A stretch of DNA of 41,703 nt from Legionella sp. (GTDB lineage Bacteria > Pseudomonadota > Gammaproteobacteria > Legionellales > Legionellaceae). The stretch covers positions 1 to 41,703 of the forward strand of contig JACCWN010000074.1 of the NCBI GenBank assembly GCA_013697625.1, read 5' to 3'. This document shows, piece after piece, positions 1-8,788 of the stretch. The notes under the pieces are model-generated. The model saw only the letters and a list, made by a program, of their open reading frames with translations. It made no database searches and had not been told where the DNA came from. Numbering within the stretch: position 1 is the first letter of the stretch; each line of letters starts with the position of its first letter. The position numbers and the translations under genes are program-made.

Positions 1-125
1 CCCGTAGGGGGATCAAAATCAAGGGGGACCAGGACGTCCAGGGCCGCCGGAGGCATACTTGTCGCGTTGGCGAGTCGATTTTAGCCATGGATGGCTAAAA
101 TCAATCACGAGGTAGCGACACTATC
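1..125. repeat. GC-rich dispersed-repeat-like segment with perfect palindrome
   Basis: The first ~125 bases are much more GC-rich than the genes beside them. They contain a perfect 12-bp inverted repeat at 77-102 (GATTTTAGCCAT, 2-base spacer, ATGGCTAAAATC) and a small GGACGTCC palindrome near 34-41. The segment abuts and apparently terminates the outer-membrane protein gene on its right. It resembles the intergenic palindromic repeats common in Legionella genomes; that resemblance is from memory and not a database match. The left boundary lies outside the window. Confidence 0.5.
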
Positions 126-930
126 GACTGAAAAAATAAGTTTTTGGTTGAAAACCATAATGAAGGAATAATATAGATAAGATGGCCACCGAAATTGGGG
201 TCGACTTCACCCATGAATTTATTTGTTTGCTGATAAAATCCATTTAATTCAACTAAGCCAAAAAAAATATATTTATCTGTTTCACTTTTAATATTATGAC
301 CTAAGCCCAATTGGTATAAATATTGATCTCCGGGTTCAATATTGTGATGATCTTGAATCATAATTATTCCTGTTGAAGCCAACCCTAGCCAATCCACAGA
401 CATCCGGTTATATGTAGCGCTAGAAAAAAACTCATTGCGCCCAAACCCGTGGAGGGACTTGTATAATAAGAACCCGTTGGCGCCGTTAACCCACCAATAA
501 TAGTCATTTGATCTGCATATTTAGAGCTTGAGGCATTATAAAAAGCATATTCTCCTTGAAAATAAATATCCCCTAAACCATGCGATTGAGTCATGCCAAT
601 CTTATACTCTGCAGCCACTGGCACTGTCATTAATAAGGATGATTTATCAGTTAAGCCATAAACGGCAGAAGAAAAAATTGTTAAGAAATGGCCATCTTCT
701 ACCTTAAGATAGCTTGGAGCAATATAAAATTGTACTTGATTTTTTTCAATTAATGATTGGCCAAATGAAAAAAATGGACCTGGTTGTTGAGAGGTAGGAA
801 GCGCAAAATTACCTTTATTAGGTGGGTTATCGTCACTTGTTAACTTTGAAACAATAGTTTCCCCTTTTCCAATGATAGGCGTTATAGTAATAAAAAGTAG
901 AACAAGCCATTTTATTTTATGCCTAAACAT
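101..930 (-). pseudogene. Outer-membrane beta-barrel (transporter-like) protein, frameshifted and 3'-truncated
   Basis: Two minus-strand reading frames together make one protein of about 277 residues. The upstream part (385-930) starts with a hydrophobic signal peptide (MFRHKIKWLVLLFITITPII) and continues with alternating amphipathic strands, glycine and aromatic residues typical of a beta-barrel of the MetA-pathway/transporter type. At 424-430 the coding strand has seven T; with eight T the frame would run directly into the second part (101-403) through SFFSSATYNRMSVDW. The gene is therefore broken by a one-base deletion, unless this is a sequencing error or a phase-variable tract. The C-terminal end stops at the palindromic repeat at 77-102, where further barrel strands would be expected, so the 3' end also seems lost. 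The substrate is unknown. Confidence 0.65.
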
Positions 931-1091
931 TTCACAATTATCCTTTTATGTATGTGTTAGAACGTGCTCTTGAGCCCTTTGAAATAAATCTACACTATCC
1001 TTCTTCTTATGCTAAGGCTAGGTAAGCAGCTATCATCTAAATCCCCATAGAGGGAAATTTTCACGACAATATCCTTTATTCTGCATTCTTC

Positions 1092-1511
1092 CTATTTTCC
1101 AAATTTAGGTGGTTCTTCAGAGTCCTTTGGAAATGAGTCTTTTAGTTTCTGCTGTAGGTCTTTTTCTTTACTAAAAAATCCTCTATATAAGGGCTTTAGA
1201 CCTAGTGTTAAAAAATCTGTGATTTGTTGCAGAAGAGGCCTTTCAGACCAATCTGGCCGATTATCAAGAATTTTTTCAAGCAACCCATTTGCCTCCTTTA
1301 CATCCCTACTAGATAGCGTTCCTGTTTGAGACAATGTTGTTAAACTAATAGAGGCCTCATACCTTCTTTGTAATTTTTGAGATAATTCTATATTTAACAC
1401 GTTTGACTGATACCCTGGAGTGACTGTTCCCATTTTTAAAATTTTTTTTTCAAGATGGTGTTGATAGCTCAAAGCATACTCTTTGAATTTTTCTGTATTC
1501 TCCTTTGTCAT
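1092..1511 (-). CDS. Hypothetical protein, 139 residues
   Basis: This small, soluble, highly charged and mostly helical protein shows no signal peptide or membrane segment. I do not recognise a family. The frame can be extended 12 bases upstream to a TTG, but the ATG at 1509-1511 is preferred because TGGGGTG lies at the right distance upstream. The tail is rich in lysine, glutamate and proline (SEEPPKFGK). It stands alone, with about 160 bases to the broken outer-membrane gene and a 400-base non-coding gap upstream. A secreted effector is possible given the setting, but nothing in the sequence proves it. Confidence 0.55.
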   Translation of the reverse strand: MTKENTEKFKEYALSYQHHLEKKILKMGTVTPGYQSNVLNIELSQKLQRRYEASISLTTLSQTGTLSSRDVKEANGLLEKILDNRPDWSERPLLQQITDFLTLGLKPLYRGFFSKEKDLQQKLKDSFPKDSEEPPKFGK

Positions 1512-1913
1512 ATCACACCCCAATTATGCATTAATCGTTCATTTAATATAATTATAATATAGGAATAGAAATTTTTGCTGTTTGATGTGGGGGAGTTTTA
1601 AGAAGTAGTACACAGGACGGCTTAACGTACGTTTTGGGTCGTCAGGACTTCAAACTCCGTTAACTATAATGGCACCGACAAGCTTGGTAAAGTTTCTCCA
1701 ATTTGTATTGCTAATTTAACTATTTGACGGTGCCTATTGAATCTTTCATCGTGTTTAGTTGTTAATTGATCCTGCAAGAATCGCTATCCTATCACAAATA
1801 TTCATCAATTGACCATTATGTTTTTTTTAAGTCAGTCACACCTGCATATTCTTGCTGAATCTGAACACGGATTCCTGCGAAGATGAACGCATGCAGGCAA
1901 CAACAAAAGTCAC
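1512..1913. other. Non-coding gap with a hairpin-like inverted repeat and repeat debris
   Basis: About 400 bases hold no convincing gene. At 1671-1677 and 1728-1734 lie GGCACCG and CGGTGCC, which extend to roughly 11 of 13 matching bases and flank about 50 bases, so this could be a small miniature element or an old insertion-sequence end. Near 1868-1900 the sequence ggattcctgcgaag... resembles one arm of the common 'GGATTCCTGC' palindromic repeat. No canonical terminator with a T-run was seen. Confidence 0.35.
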
Positions 1914-4900
1914 TTAAACCCTTTTTACTCTCTTATTAGAGCAATCATCTTCACAGTCGTCCAATCTAACAAAGTCTGCTTTTCTTGTTTTTTCAACTGG
2001 AAAAAAATTACTCTGGCTTGCTGAAGAAGTGGGCTGGTTGCGTGTGCTTATTAGCTGAAACAGTTGTTTTAAGTTGTAATGGCTATCTCGTATCGGATTC
2101 AATTTTAGTACTTTTTCATACAATTCATACTTTAGTAGGAGGCTTACGTATTTCATTTGTCCTTCCTCATTGAAAGCTGCCAAATGTTTTAGAATTACCG
2201 CAAAAAGATGATTTGAATCCAACGCAAGACTTAAGGTCCAGCCTTTCATTGCTGCTTCAAGTTGAGGAGTAGGTCTAAATCCTCTCATCATCCAGTTGAT
2301 GGCTCGAAATAAGCGGATTGGATCTTCTTGAAAAGATTGCGTTGGATTAATGACGGTACGTAATATATTATTGTTGCAATCACTCAAACCATTGCCGGTT
2401 GGATCTAAAATTATACCAGTTTTGTCCACATACAAACTGCTGATTGTAAAATCCCTAAATAAAGCATTATGCTCTACAAAGGATGGGTCTCTTGAGCCAG
2501 GGACTACGAAACAGTCAATGGGTTTTCCACCAAGTTTTCTTGTATAAAGAGAAGGAATATAAGGTGATTTAACAAAACCTTGTATTTGAAATTCTTCTTT
2601 TTTATCCATAGCAACCACGAAGTCCAAATCAGTATTGGATTTCAAAGGCTTTTCTTCTAATAGGGTATGAATGGCGCTGCCTACAAGATAAATGTCCCCA
2701 GATACATTTTGAAAGCCTGAGAATAATTCCTGCAATTCTTTCGTTAAGTGTACTTTTTTTGTGTCAGTTGGATCGTTTAAACTGTGGTCATAAAAATAAT
2801 TAGGTCCCCAGGCCTTTATGAAAGCTTGGTGTTCTATCATTTTGTTGATTTTTTCCTCTAAGAGGTGGTGTCCTCTAAAACGATCCTGACATTTCTTTGC
2901 ACAGCCTTTAGCATCAGATGTCTGATCTTGAACCAAATACAAACGAATTAAAGCCAGATAGGCTTCCTGGGTATAGGGATAGTTATGGATGAGTTGAAGC
3001 AGATCTTTATGGGCTCTATCATAAGCTCCTTCCTGTAGTTGGCACTGAATATTAAGGAGTTCTAATTTTGGATCCTTTGGCCATTGCTTTAAGGCATCTT
3101 GTATATATACCTTTGCAATCGAATAATGTTGACTTAGAAGATAATGGCATAAAAAATAGTTTGCATCTTTGAAGTTTGGGTACTCTTTAATAGTTTTCAT
3201 GTAAAAAAACCAAGCTTCATTATGAGATCCCATGGCCTGATGCGCTCTTGCCAATCTCAGTAAAACGACTTTATTTTCTTTCCAATCCGGGATGGTTTTA
3301 AGCGTATAAATGCACTCCTTGAACTGCCCAAAATCTTGTTGAAATTGTGTCAAGTGAAGCAATAGCTCTTTGTCACCTTGCCATCCCTGAAAACTCTTAA
3401 TTACACGAAGGGCTTCGTCTCGCTTGCCCATACTATTATAGCAATGTGATAAAGCGAAGATTATGGGTTTACTTGTTTCCCACTTGGGGAACTTTTTGTA
3501 AGTTTCAATGGCTAGATTAAATTGTTCCATTTTTACATAAGTGTGTCCTAAACCAATCAATACCATCCGGTTTTGATGCCAGTTTTGAATACTTTGGAAG
3601 CTTTGAATGCTGTTATGAAAGAGTCCCATGTATTGATAGGTATGTCCCAAACCTAGTAAGGCTTTCTTGTCTTGTTGTTGGTGCAAAATGGAATGATAAG
3701 TTTTGATGGATTCATCAAATTGCCCCATCTCATCATAGCATCGGGCTAAATTAAGGAGTAAAGTATTGTCATTGGATTTACCATAAAAATTTTTAAAAAT
3801 AGTAATAGCCGTGTCATAATCGTTATATTGCATGTAACACCTTCCCAGACTGATGGAAGTTGTTTTATCCTTATTCCAATCAGGAATTCGATAGTACATA
3901 GACAACGCCTTTTCTAATTGTCCCATTTCCTGGTAGCAGCGGGCTAATCCCAGTAAAACTGTTTTATCCATAGGCTGGATGGATTCAAACGTTTCTATGG
4001 CTTTCTGATACAGCTCCATCGTTTGGTAGGTGCGAGCTAAAGTAAGCAGGATGTCTTGGTCTTGATCCCAATTTTGAATGGATTTAAAAGTCTCTAGGGC
4101 GGCGTCGTATTTCCCCATTTTTTCATAACAGCGGCCTATAGCGAGGAGTATTGTCTTATCGTTTTCCCAATTGGGAATGGCTTTACACACGTAAATAGCC
4201 TGCTCGTAGTGGTCAGTTTGCTGAAAGGCTTCGTGTAGACGTGCTAATTCAAGTAAAACCTTCGAATTTTGACTCCAATTGGGAATCAATTTAAGTACAT
4301 CTAAAGCCTCGTCTAATTGTTCCATAAGTTCAAAACAGTGGGCTATTCCCCATACTATTTCTGTTTGTTTTTGCCAGTTATAGACTTGATGGTAGCTTTG
4401 CAAAGCCCTATCAAACCATTCCATTTCCTCATAACAACGAGCCAAGGATACTAAGACTTCCTTATCCTGCCCCCAATTTTGGATTTTATGATAACATCCG
4501 AGTGCCAAGTCATACTTGTTCAATTTTTGAAAACAACGAGCCAAACCGAGCAATATTATTTTATTGTGTTCCCAGTTTGGGATGGATTCAAAAGTATCCA
4601 CTGCTTTCTTATACTCTTCCATGTTTTGATAGGCATGCGCCAAACCAATCAATACAGCTTTATCGCTTTTCCAATTGAAAATTGAGTGAAGCATGGAAAT
4701 GGCTTTATCAAACTGTTTCATATCACTATAACATCGTCCCAAATCAATTAAAGTATCCTTGTCTTTATCCCAACCAGGAATGGTTTGGTAGGTTTGGATA
4801 GCCTGTTGTAAATGTTCCATTTTGGCATAACACCGGGCAAGAGGAATTAAAGAGTCTTTCTGTATGTGCCAGCCTGGTATTTTATGATAGGTTTTAATGG

Positions 4901-6071
4901 CTTCATCGTTCTGATTCATTGCCTCATAACAACGGGCTAAACTAATCAATGTGGTTTGATCCTTCTCCCCGCCGCGAATGCTATGCAAGGTTTCAATGGC
5001 CAGATCATACTGAGCTGATTTTTCATAACAAATTGCCATGGAGATTAATGTCTTTTTATCCTGTGCCCAATTCGGTATGGTTTTAAAAAACCTTATGGCC
5101 TCACTGTATTCACCGATGTCTTCATGCATTCTGGCTAAATTAAAGAGAACTAATGTATTTTTACTCCAATTACGCATGCTTTGGAAAGTTTCAATGGCTT
5201 TATCGTATTGACGGATTTCTTTATAAGCAAGTGCCAGGTTTTGCAAAATATTTTCATCTTGTTTCCAATTCGATATGCTTAGATACGTTTTAATGGCTTC
5301 ATCGTGCTGATTAAATGCCCTATAATAACGGGCTAAATTATTCAAAGTGGTTTGATCCTTCTCCCAACCTCGAATGCTATGCAAGGTTTTAATGGCCAGA
5401 TCATACTGATCTGATTTTTCATAACAAACTGCCATGGAGATTAATGTCTTTTTATCCTTTTCCCAATTCGGTATGGTTTTAAAATACCTTATGGCCTCAC
5501 TGTATTTACCGATGTCTTCATGCATTCTGGCTAAACTAAGTAGGGCTAATGGTTTTTTACTCCAATTACGCATGCTTTTGAAAGTTTCAATGGCTTTATC
5601 GTTTTGACCGATTTCTTTATAAGTAAGTGCCAGGTTTTGCAAAATATCATCATCCTGTTTCCAATTCGATATGCTTAGATACGTTTTAATGGCTTCATCG
5701 TGCTGATTTATTGCCCTGTAACAACGGGCTAAATTATTCAAAGTGGCTTTATCTCTCTTCCAACCATGGATTTTTTTGAAAGCATGAACAGCAGCGTCGT
5801 AGTCATTCAGAGCTGCATAAGCGCGGCCCTGACATAATTGGGAATTTTTTGTAGGTATCTGCATCAAGGAAAGACAATCTAAGGCCTCTTGATATTTTTT
5901 TAAATCTGAAAAACAGCAGGCTCTAGCAAAAAGACATTGGTCAGAAGGCTCCATTTTATCAAGCATTTTTAAAGCCTGTTGATAATCTTTATTCCGAATA
6001 AATGGCCATACCTCATTTAATTGAATTTTAGTAGTCTCAGGACTGGCTGTTTTGTTATCTCTTCTATGCAT
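1914..6071 (-). CDS. Giant TPR protein with C-terminal poly(A) polymerase/CCA-transferase-type head
   Basis: The protein has 1385 residues. Residues ~20-1000 are about 28-30 tandem TPR-like helix pairs with a strict 33-residue period, most units ending in a tryptophan (…SIxNW, …TIPNW). Residues ~1000-1110 are looser TPRs. Residues ~1124-1290 match the class II nucleotidyltransferase head of bacterial poly(A) polymerase and CCA-adding enzymes: LVGSAIHTLL (GG-x-RD-like motif with the Arg-Asp lost), NTDLDFVV (catalytic DxD, D1148/D1150), LFRDFTISSLYVD and EDPIRLFRAINW. The tail is basic-acidic and disordered (DDCEDDCSNKRVKRV). A TPR array fused to this enzyme head is unusual; a host-directed effector or a toxin-like nucleotidyltransferase are options. 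No signal peptide is present. Polymerase activity is uncertain because part of the first motif is missing. Confidence 0.85.
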   Translation of the reverse strand: MHRRDNKTASPETTKIQLNEVWPFIRNKDYQQALKMLDKMEPSDQCLFARACCFSDLKKYQEALDCLSLMQIPTKNSQLCQGRAYAALNDYDAAVHAFKKIHGWKRDKATLNNLARCYRAINQHDEAIKTYLSISNWKQDDDILQNLALTYKEIGQNDKAIETFKSMRNWSKKPLALLSLARMHEDIGKYSEAIRYFKTIPNWEKDKKTLISMAVCYEKSDQYDLAIKTLHSIRGWEKDQTTLNNLARYYRAFNQHDEAIKTYLSISNWKQDENILQNLALAYKEIRQYDKAIETFQSMRNWSKNTLVLFNLARMHEDIGEYSEAIRFFKTIPNWAQDKKTLISMAICYEKSAQYDLAIETLHSIRGGEKDQTTLISLARCYEAMNQNDEAIKTYHKIPGWHIQKDSLIPLARCYAKMEHLQQAIQTYQTIPGWDKDKDTLIDLGRCYSDMKQFDKAISMLHSIFNWKSDKAVLIGLAHAYQNMEEYKKAVDTFESIPNWEHNKIILLGLARCFQKLNKYDLALGCYHKIQNWGQDKEVLVSLARCYEEMEWFDRALQSYHQVYNWQKQTEIVWGIAHCFELMEQLDEALDVLKLIPNWSQNSKVLLELARLHEAFQQTDHYEQAIYVCKAIPNWENDKTILLAIGRCYEKMGKYDAALETFKSIQNWDQDQDILLTLARTYQTMELYQKAIETFESIQPMDKTVLLGLARCYQEMGQLEKALSMYYRIPDWNKDKTTSISLGRCYMQYNDYDTAITIFKNFYGKSNDNTLLLNLARCYDEMGQFDESIKTYHSILHQQQDKKALLGLGHTYQYMGLFHNSIQSFQSIQNWHQNRMVLIGLGHTYVKMEQFNLAIETYKKFPKWETSKPIIFALSHCYNSMGKRDEALRVIKSFQGWQGDKELLLHLTQFQQDFGQFKECIYTLKTIPDWKENKVVLLRLARAHQAMGSHNEAWFFYMKTIKEYPNFKDANYFLCHYLLSQHYSIAKVYIQDALKQWPKDPKLELLNIQCQLQEGAYDRAHKDLLQLIHNYPYTQEAYLALIRLYLVQDQTSDAKGCAKKCQDRFRGHHLLEEKINKMIEHQAFIKAWGPNYFYDHSLNDPTDTKKVHLTKELQELFSGFQNVSGDIYLVGSAIHTLLEEKPLKSNTDLDFVVAMDKKEEFQIQGFVKSPYIPSLYTRKLGGKPIDCFVVPGSRDPSFVEHNALFRDFTISSLYVDKTGIILDPTGNGLSDCNNNILRTVINPTQSFQEDPIRLFRAINWMMRGFRPTPQLEAAMKGWTLSLALDSNHLFAVILKHLAAFNEEGQMKYVSLLLKYELYEKVLKLNPIRDSHYNLKQLFQLISTRNQPTSSASQSNFFPVEKTRKADFVRLDDCEDDCSNKRVKRV
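4968..5759 (-). repeat. 396-bp tandem segmental duplication inside the TPR gene
   Basis: Four consecutive 33-residue TPR units (residues 105-236, DNA 5364-5759) are repeated as the next four units (residues 237-368, DNA 4968-5363). Unit order and many unit-specific residues are kept, for example HDEAIKTYLSISNWKQD, ARMHEDIG and KKTLISMA. At DNA level long stretches match at a constant offset of 396 bases, as around 4977 and 5373. This indicates a recent block duplication rather than independent drift of single repeats. Confidence 0.85.
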
Positions 6072-6174
6072 TTTTTAATCTTCATGTAATAAAAATTACC
6101 ATATAATAACACACACAGACCTAAATTCCCATACTTGTGGGCGCAATGACAGAAATTTAAACTAATCTCTCTTT

Positions 6175-6465
6175 TTGTTGTTTGTGGGTTACAACTTGGA
6201 TTTAATTACGGGAAAATGGTTAAGAAGAGCCGCAACAAATAATAATGTAAACGATCCCCAAAAATGTATAGAGATAGTTAAAGATATTAACGCGCAAGAT
6301 GATAACCCAAAAGTTCAGCGTACAGCGCTTCATTGGGCTGCTTGCAAAAAGTATGCATTTTGTTATCAGCTATTAATTGAATCAGGAGCTAATCCGGCTA
6401 TACAAGATGCTTACGGCGAAACTGCAGCTGATTATTTTAAGCATTCTGCGACTCCTTTAATCTGA
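6175..6465 (+). CDS. Ankyrin-repeat fragment
   Basis: The frame contains one clear ankyrin repeat (RTALHWAACKKYAFCYQLL followed by IESGANPAIQDAYGETAADY) plus a partial preceding helix pair. Ankyrin proteins of this kind are frequent among Legionella host-directed proteins. Only about 1.5 repeats are present and there is no good start. The longest frame begins at a TTG without a ribosome-binding site, and a GTG at 6184 is no better. The region upstream is hydrophobic and atypical. It is most likely a short remnant of a larger ankyrin gene, though a small functional protein cannot be excluded. Confidence 0.45.
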   Translation: MLFVGYNLDLITGKWLRRAATNNNVNDPQKCIEIVKDINAQDDNPKVQRTALHWAACKKYAFCYQLLIESGANPAIQDAYGETAADYFKHSATPLI

Positions 6466-6608
6466 GGTTCGGAGTGATCTGGCCGTCCTACTCACCCAGG
6501 ACCCCTTCATTTATTTTTATAGGACAAGCACCACAGATGTTTGCTTTTGCCCTATTAACCCAGAAATTGGCTATACTTTATTAAGAAATTACAAAAAAGG
6601 AGCATATT

Positions 6609-6899
6609 ATGTATATTCAAAGGAAGAAAATTAATTCAATCAAAAGCTATAGTATTCTCTTTTTCAGCTTAATCTTTGTACAGACAATCTTTATATCCCC
6701 AAGTTATACTATTTCGCTTACGGTTAATTGTGAATGTACATGCTTTGGGCGTGGGATGGCTGATGTGGGAATAACTGTATCTGCACCGTTTCCTGGGGTG
6801 TTGTCTACAGTTTGTAAAGGCCCCTGCGAAGCCAAAATGGGTACAAAATTTGCTGGATATAGTGGCGGTGGTAATAATTGCAAAGGTGTATTGAAATAA
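6609..6899 (+). CDS. Small cysteine-rich secreted protein
   Basis: The 96-residue protein has a basic N-terminus (MYIQRKKINSIKSYS), a hydrophobic stretch (ILFFSLIFVQTIFI) and a probable cleavage region near SPSYT, giving a mature chain of ~62 residues. The mature part contains six cysteines (CECTC, CKGPC and a final C) and a glycine-rich loop, suggesting a disulfide-bonded periplasmic or exported peptide. A strong ribosome-binding site (AAAAAAGGAG) precedes the ATG. The stop codon overlaps the next ATG (TAATG), so a second short frame is probably translated from the same message. No family is recognised. Confidence 0.6.
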   Translation: MYIQRKKINSIKSYSILFFSLIFVQTIFISPSYTISLTVNCECTCFGRGMADVGITVSAPFPGVLSTVCKGPCEAKMGTKFAGYSGGGNNCKGVLK

Positions 6900-7212
6900 T
6901 GGGTTTCTTTGCAGGAGCTGGGGGTTGCTTTGTTGGGATGATTTTTGGGAAGATCCAGTAAAAGGTATAAAAGGAGATTATGACACACTTATACGTATAG
7001 CTGATAAAATGCTGCGAAAACAACAAAGTATGCATCCAACTGCTATTAAAGTCCAGCAAAGAGAGCCTTCGGTAAGAGTGCCTGAGACATTATTGTTATT
7101 ACAAAGCTCATTCTTTAAGACTACAAGCGAACCCATTGCACCATCAAACCTAACATTCACACCTAAGTCAAGCCTGAGTTATTGTATAAAAGCAGGTTGT
7201 GGGCCATTATAA
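6899..7212 (+). other. Possible frameshifted small membrane protein downstream of the secreted peptide
   Basis: An ATG overlapping the previous stop (TAATG at 6897-6901) opens a 20-residue glycine-rich hydrophobic peptide (MGFFAGAGGCFVGMIFGKIQ) that ends at 6961. A different frame is open from 6895 to 7212 and reads EDPVKGIKGDYDTLIRIADK and onward. One extra T in the TTTTT at about 6941-6946 would join them into a ~100-residue protein with an N-terminal membrane segment and a charged body. Alternatives are a real 20-residue peptide, or no gene at all. Confidence 0.3.
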
Positions 7213-7323
7213 ACTAATACTTAATGACCAAAATTGTCTTAAAATTTAAACAAATGTCACATTAATATTCAATTATGACTCGTGTTCTTGAAAAAATGAA
7301 CTGTCTATATTTAAAGCTATTAA

Positions 7324-8571
7324 TTATGATGGAGTCAATTTCGCGTGTTCTTGACTCCCAGAAGAGGCCAAAACCTTTTCCAATTGAGATTCATTTTCAT
7401 CAGAATAACTTGTAATGAGTTGTGCTATGGTAGGGGGCATGTGGCGTTTGTTAAAAAAAGAAATCACTCTATGGCGTTTTACGGCTTCAAAAAAAAGATT
7501 ACTAACCTTTTTTATATCTTCGTCGCTGGTAGTTAAAATTTGTACTAAAGTATTGGCATGCTTCAAGTGAGGAATAGACGTCTTATAAGAAATTTGATTG
7601 GTTTCTGCCATTTTATACAAACATGAACCTAAATTAAATTCAGCATCTAATAAAAAATTTAATTTTGGAGCAGTAGAATTTGGAGTGGCCCTCCAAAAGG
7701 AAACGGCTCTTTCAAATCCCCCTTTCGCATTTTGATATTGGCAGGATTCATAATCATCCAGAGCCTGATTCCTTTCTAGTTGTAATTTTTTTATATTATC
7801 AGGACCATAAAAACCTTCTGTCGAATCAATGCAATTTTTCAAAGTTATGCGATCGCGGTAAATAGTATTAATAAGAGTTACAAATCCTGAAGCATGAGCT
7901 TTACCAAAAATCAGAATAATGTGTTTTTTGCCACTTTTTTTTGCAGCCACCAGTACAGAATCTAAGGCATCTTTTTCTCGTTTTATAAACATATCGGGAT
8001 TTTTTTGTTGAACTACGTGTTCAAATTTTTGATAATCTTGTAATTCACTTATTGAATTAAGGTCTCTTAATGAGATAATTTTTTTTCCTGTTGCTTTTTT
8101 TAATAATCGAGGGAAATTCTTTAAACTTTCACTGTAGGTTTTAGCATAATCAGCAAGCGCCTTTTCCTTATCTACCCCAGATTGAACTGTTTTATAAATA
8201 CAGGAAATCAACCCTAATTGGAACAAAAAAAGCACACTTTCTTTATTATTTAATAATCTTTTTTGAGTTAGAGTTAACTGTTCAAAATCTAAATCACAAA
8301 AATTGCTACGTTTTGGGAACATTTCTTCAATAAATTTCAAATTATCGCCGCTTACTCGTTCTGTTGGTTGTATGTCCTGAGTAAGCCCTTCTAATAACAC
8401 TGCTGCATTAGAGTAATGTGGTACTATTTTCATAATGTTCAATTGTGAAAATACAATTTCCATATGGTTGATTTCATCATAATTCCCGGGTATTGGATGA
8501 GCTTGTAGAATTAGTATCAATTCAATTTTTTGGTTTACTTCTGAAGATGTAACATCACTGCATGAAAGCAT
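7324..8571 (-). CDS. Orphan protein with TraB/Tiki-like motifs; effector candidate
   Basis: The 415-residue protein has no signal peptide. Near the N-terminus, LILQAHPIPGNYDEINHMEI followed by AAVLLEGL resembles the conserved His/Glu region of TraB/PrgY (Tiki-like) proteins. Around residue 210-230, HIILIFGKAHASGFVTLI resembles their later GxxH motif. The second half is helical and TPR-like (ALDDYESCQYQNAKGGFERA). The C-terminal tail (SYSDENESQLEKVLASSGSQ) is polar and acidic, as in many Dot/Icm substrates. The family call is a motif-level guess. It stands alone and the ribosome-binding site is weak (AGAGAAAAAA). Confidence 0.5.
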   Translation of the reverse strand: MLSCSDVTSSEVNQKIELILILQAHPIPGNYDEINHMEIVFSQLNIMKIVPHYSNAAVLLEGLTQDIQPTERVSGDNLKFIEEMFPKRSNFCDLDFEQLTLTQKRLLNNKESVLFLFQLGLISCIYKTVQSGVDKEKALADYAKTYSESLKNFPRLLKKATGKKIISLRDLNSISELQDYQKFEHVVQQKNPDMFIKREKDALDSVLVAAKKSGKKHIILIFGKAHASGFVTLINTIYRDRITLKNCIDSTEGFYGPDNIKKLQLERNQALDDYESCQYQNAKGGFERAVSFWRATPNSTAPKLNFLLDAEFNLGSCLYKMAETNQISYKTSIPHLKHANTLVQILTTSDEDIKKVSNLFFEAVKRHRVISFFNKRHMPPTIAQLITSYSDENESQLEKVLASSGSQEHAKLTPS

Positions 8572-8705
8572 TATTTTTTTCTCTTTATGACTATAATCTA
8601 GTCAGTAATTTTATCCTAGCTGGGCTTACATTACAAGCTTGCAACAAAGGGGGGGTGCTAATCAACAAACGGCTCTAAAGTTTCACGAGGAGTAATGAAA
8701 AACCG

Positions 8706-8718
8706 TGTCTGTAGCGAA
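8706..8718 (+). repeat. Left terminal inverted repeat
   Basis: The sequence TGTCTGTAGCGAA is an exact reverse complement of 10856-10868. It lies 70 bases upstream of the integrase start. Confidence 0.6.
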
Positions 8719-8788
8719 TTCTTGATTCCAAATTAAAATATTGCATACGGTCAATGAATCTTGATGTTTTTATAGTATAATTGACGGT

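Noticed and set aside
1985..2547. Plus-strand frames opposite the 3' half of the TPR gene
   Set aside because: They lie antisense to a strongly supported coding sequence, have no ribosome-binding site and no family likeness.
2700..5760. Regular ~99-bp periodicity that could suggest a CRISPR or satellite array
   Set aside because: The period is an exact multiple of three and encodes degenerate 33-residue TPR units; repeats vary and there are no spacers.
6704..6988. Minus-strand frame opposite the small cysteine-rich gene
   Set aside because: Low-complexity Pro/Leu-rich product and no start signal; the plus-strand gene has a signal peptide and a strong ribosome-binding site.
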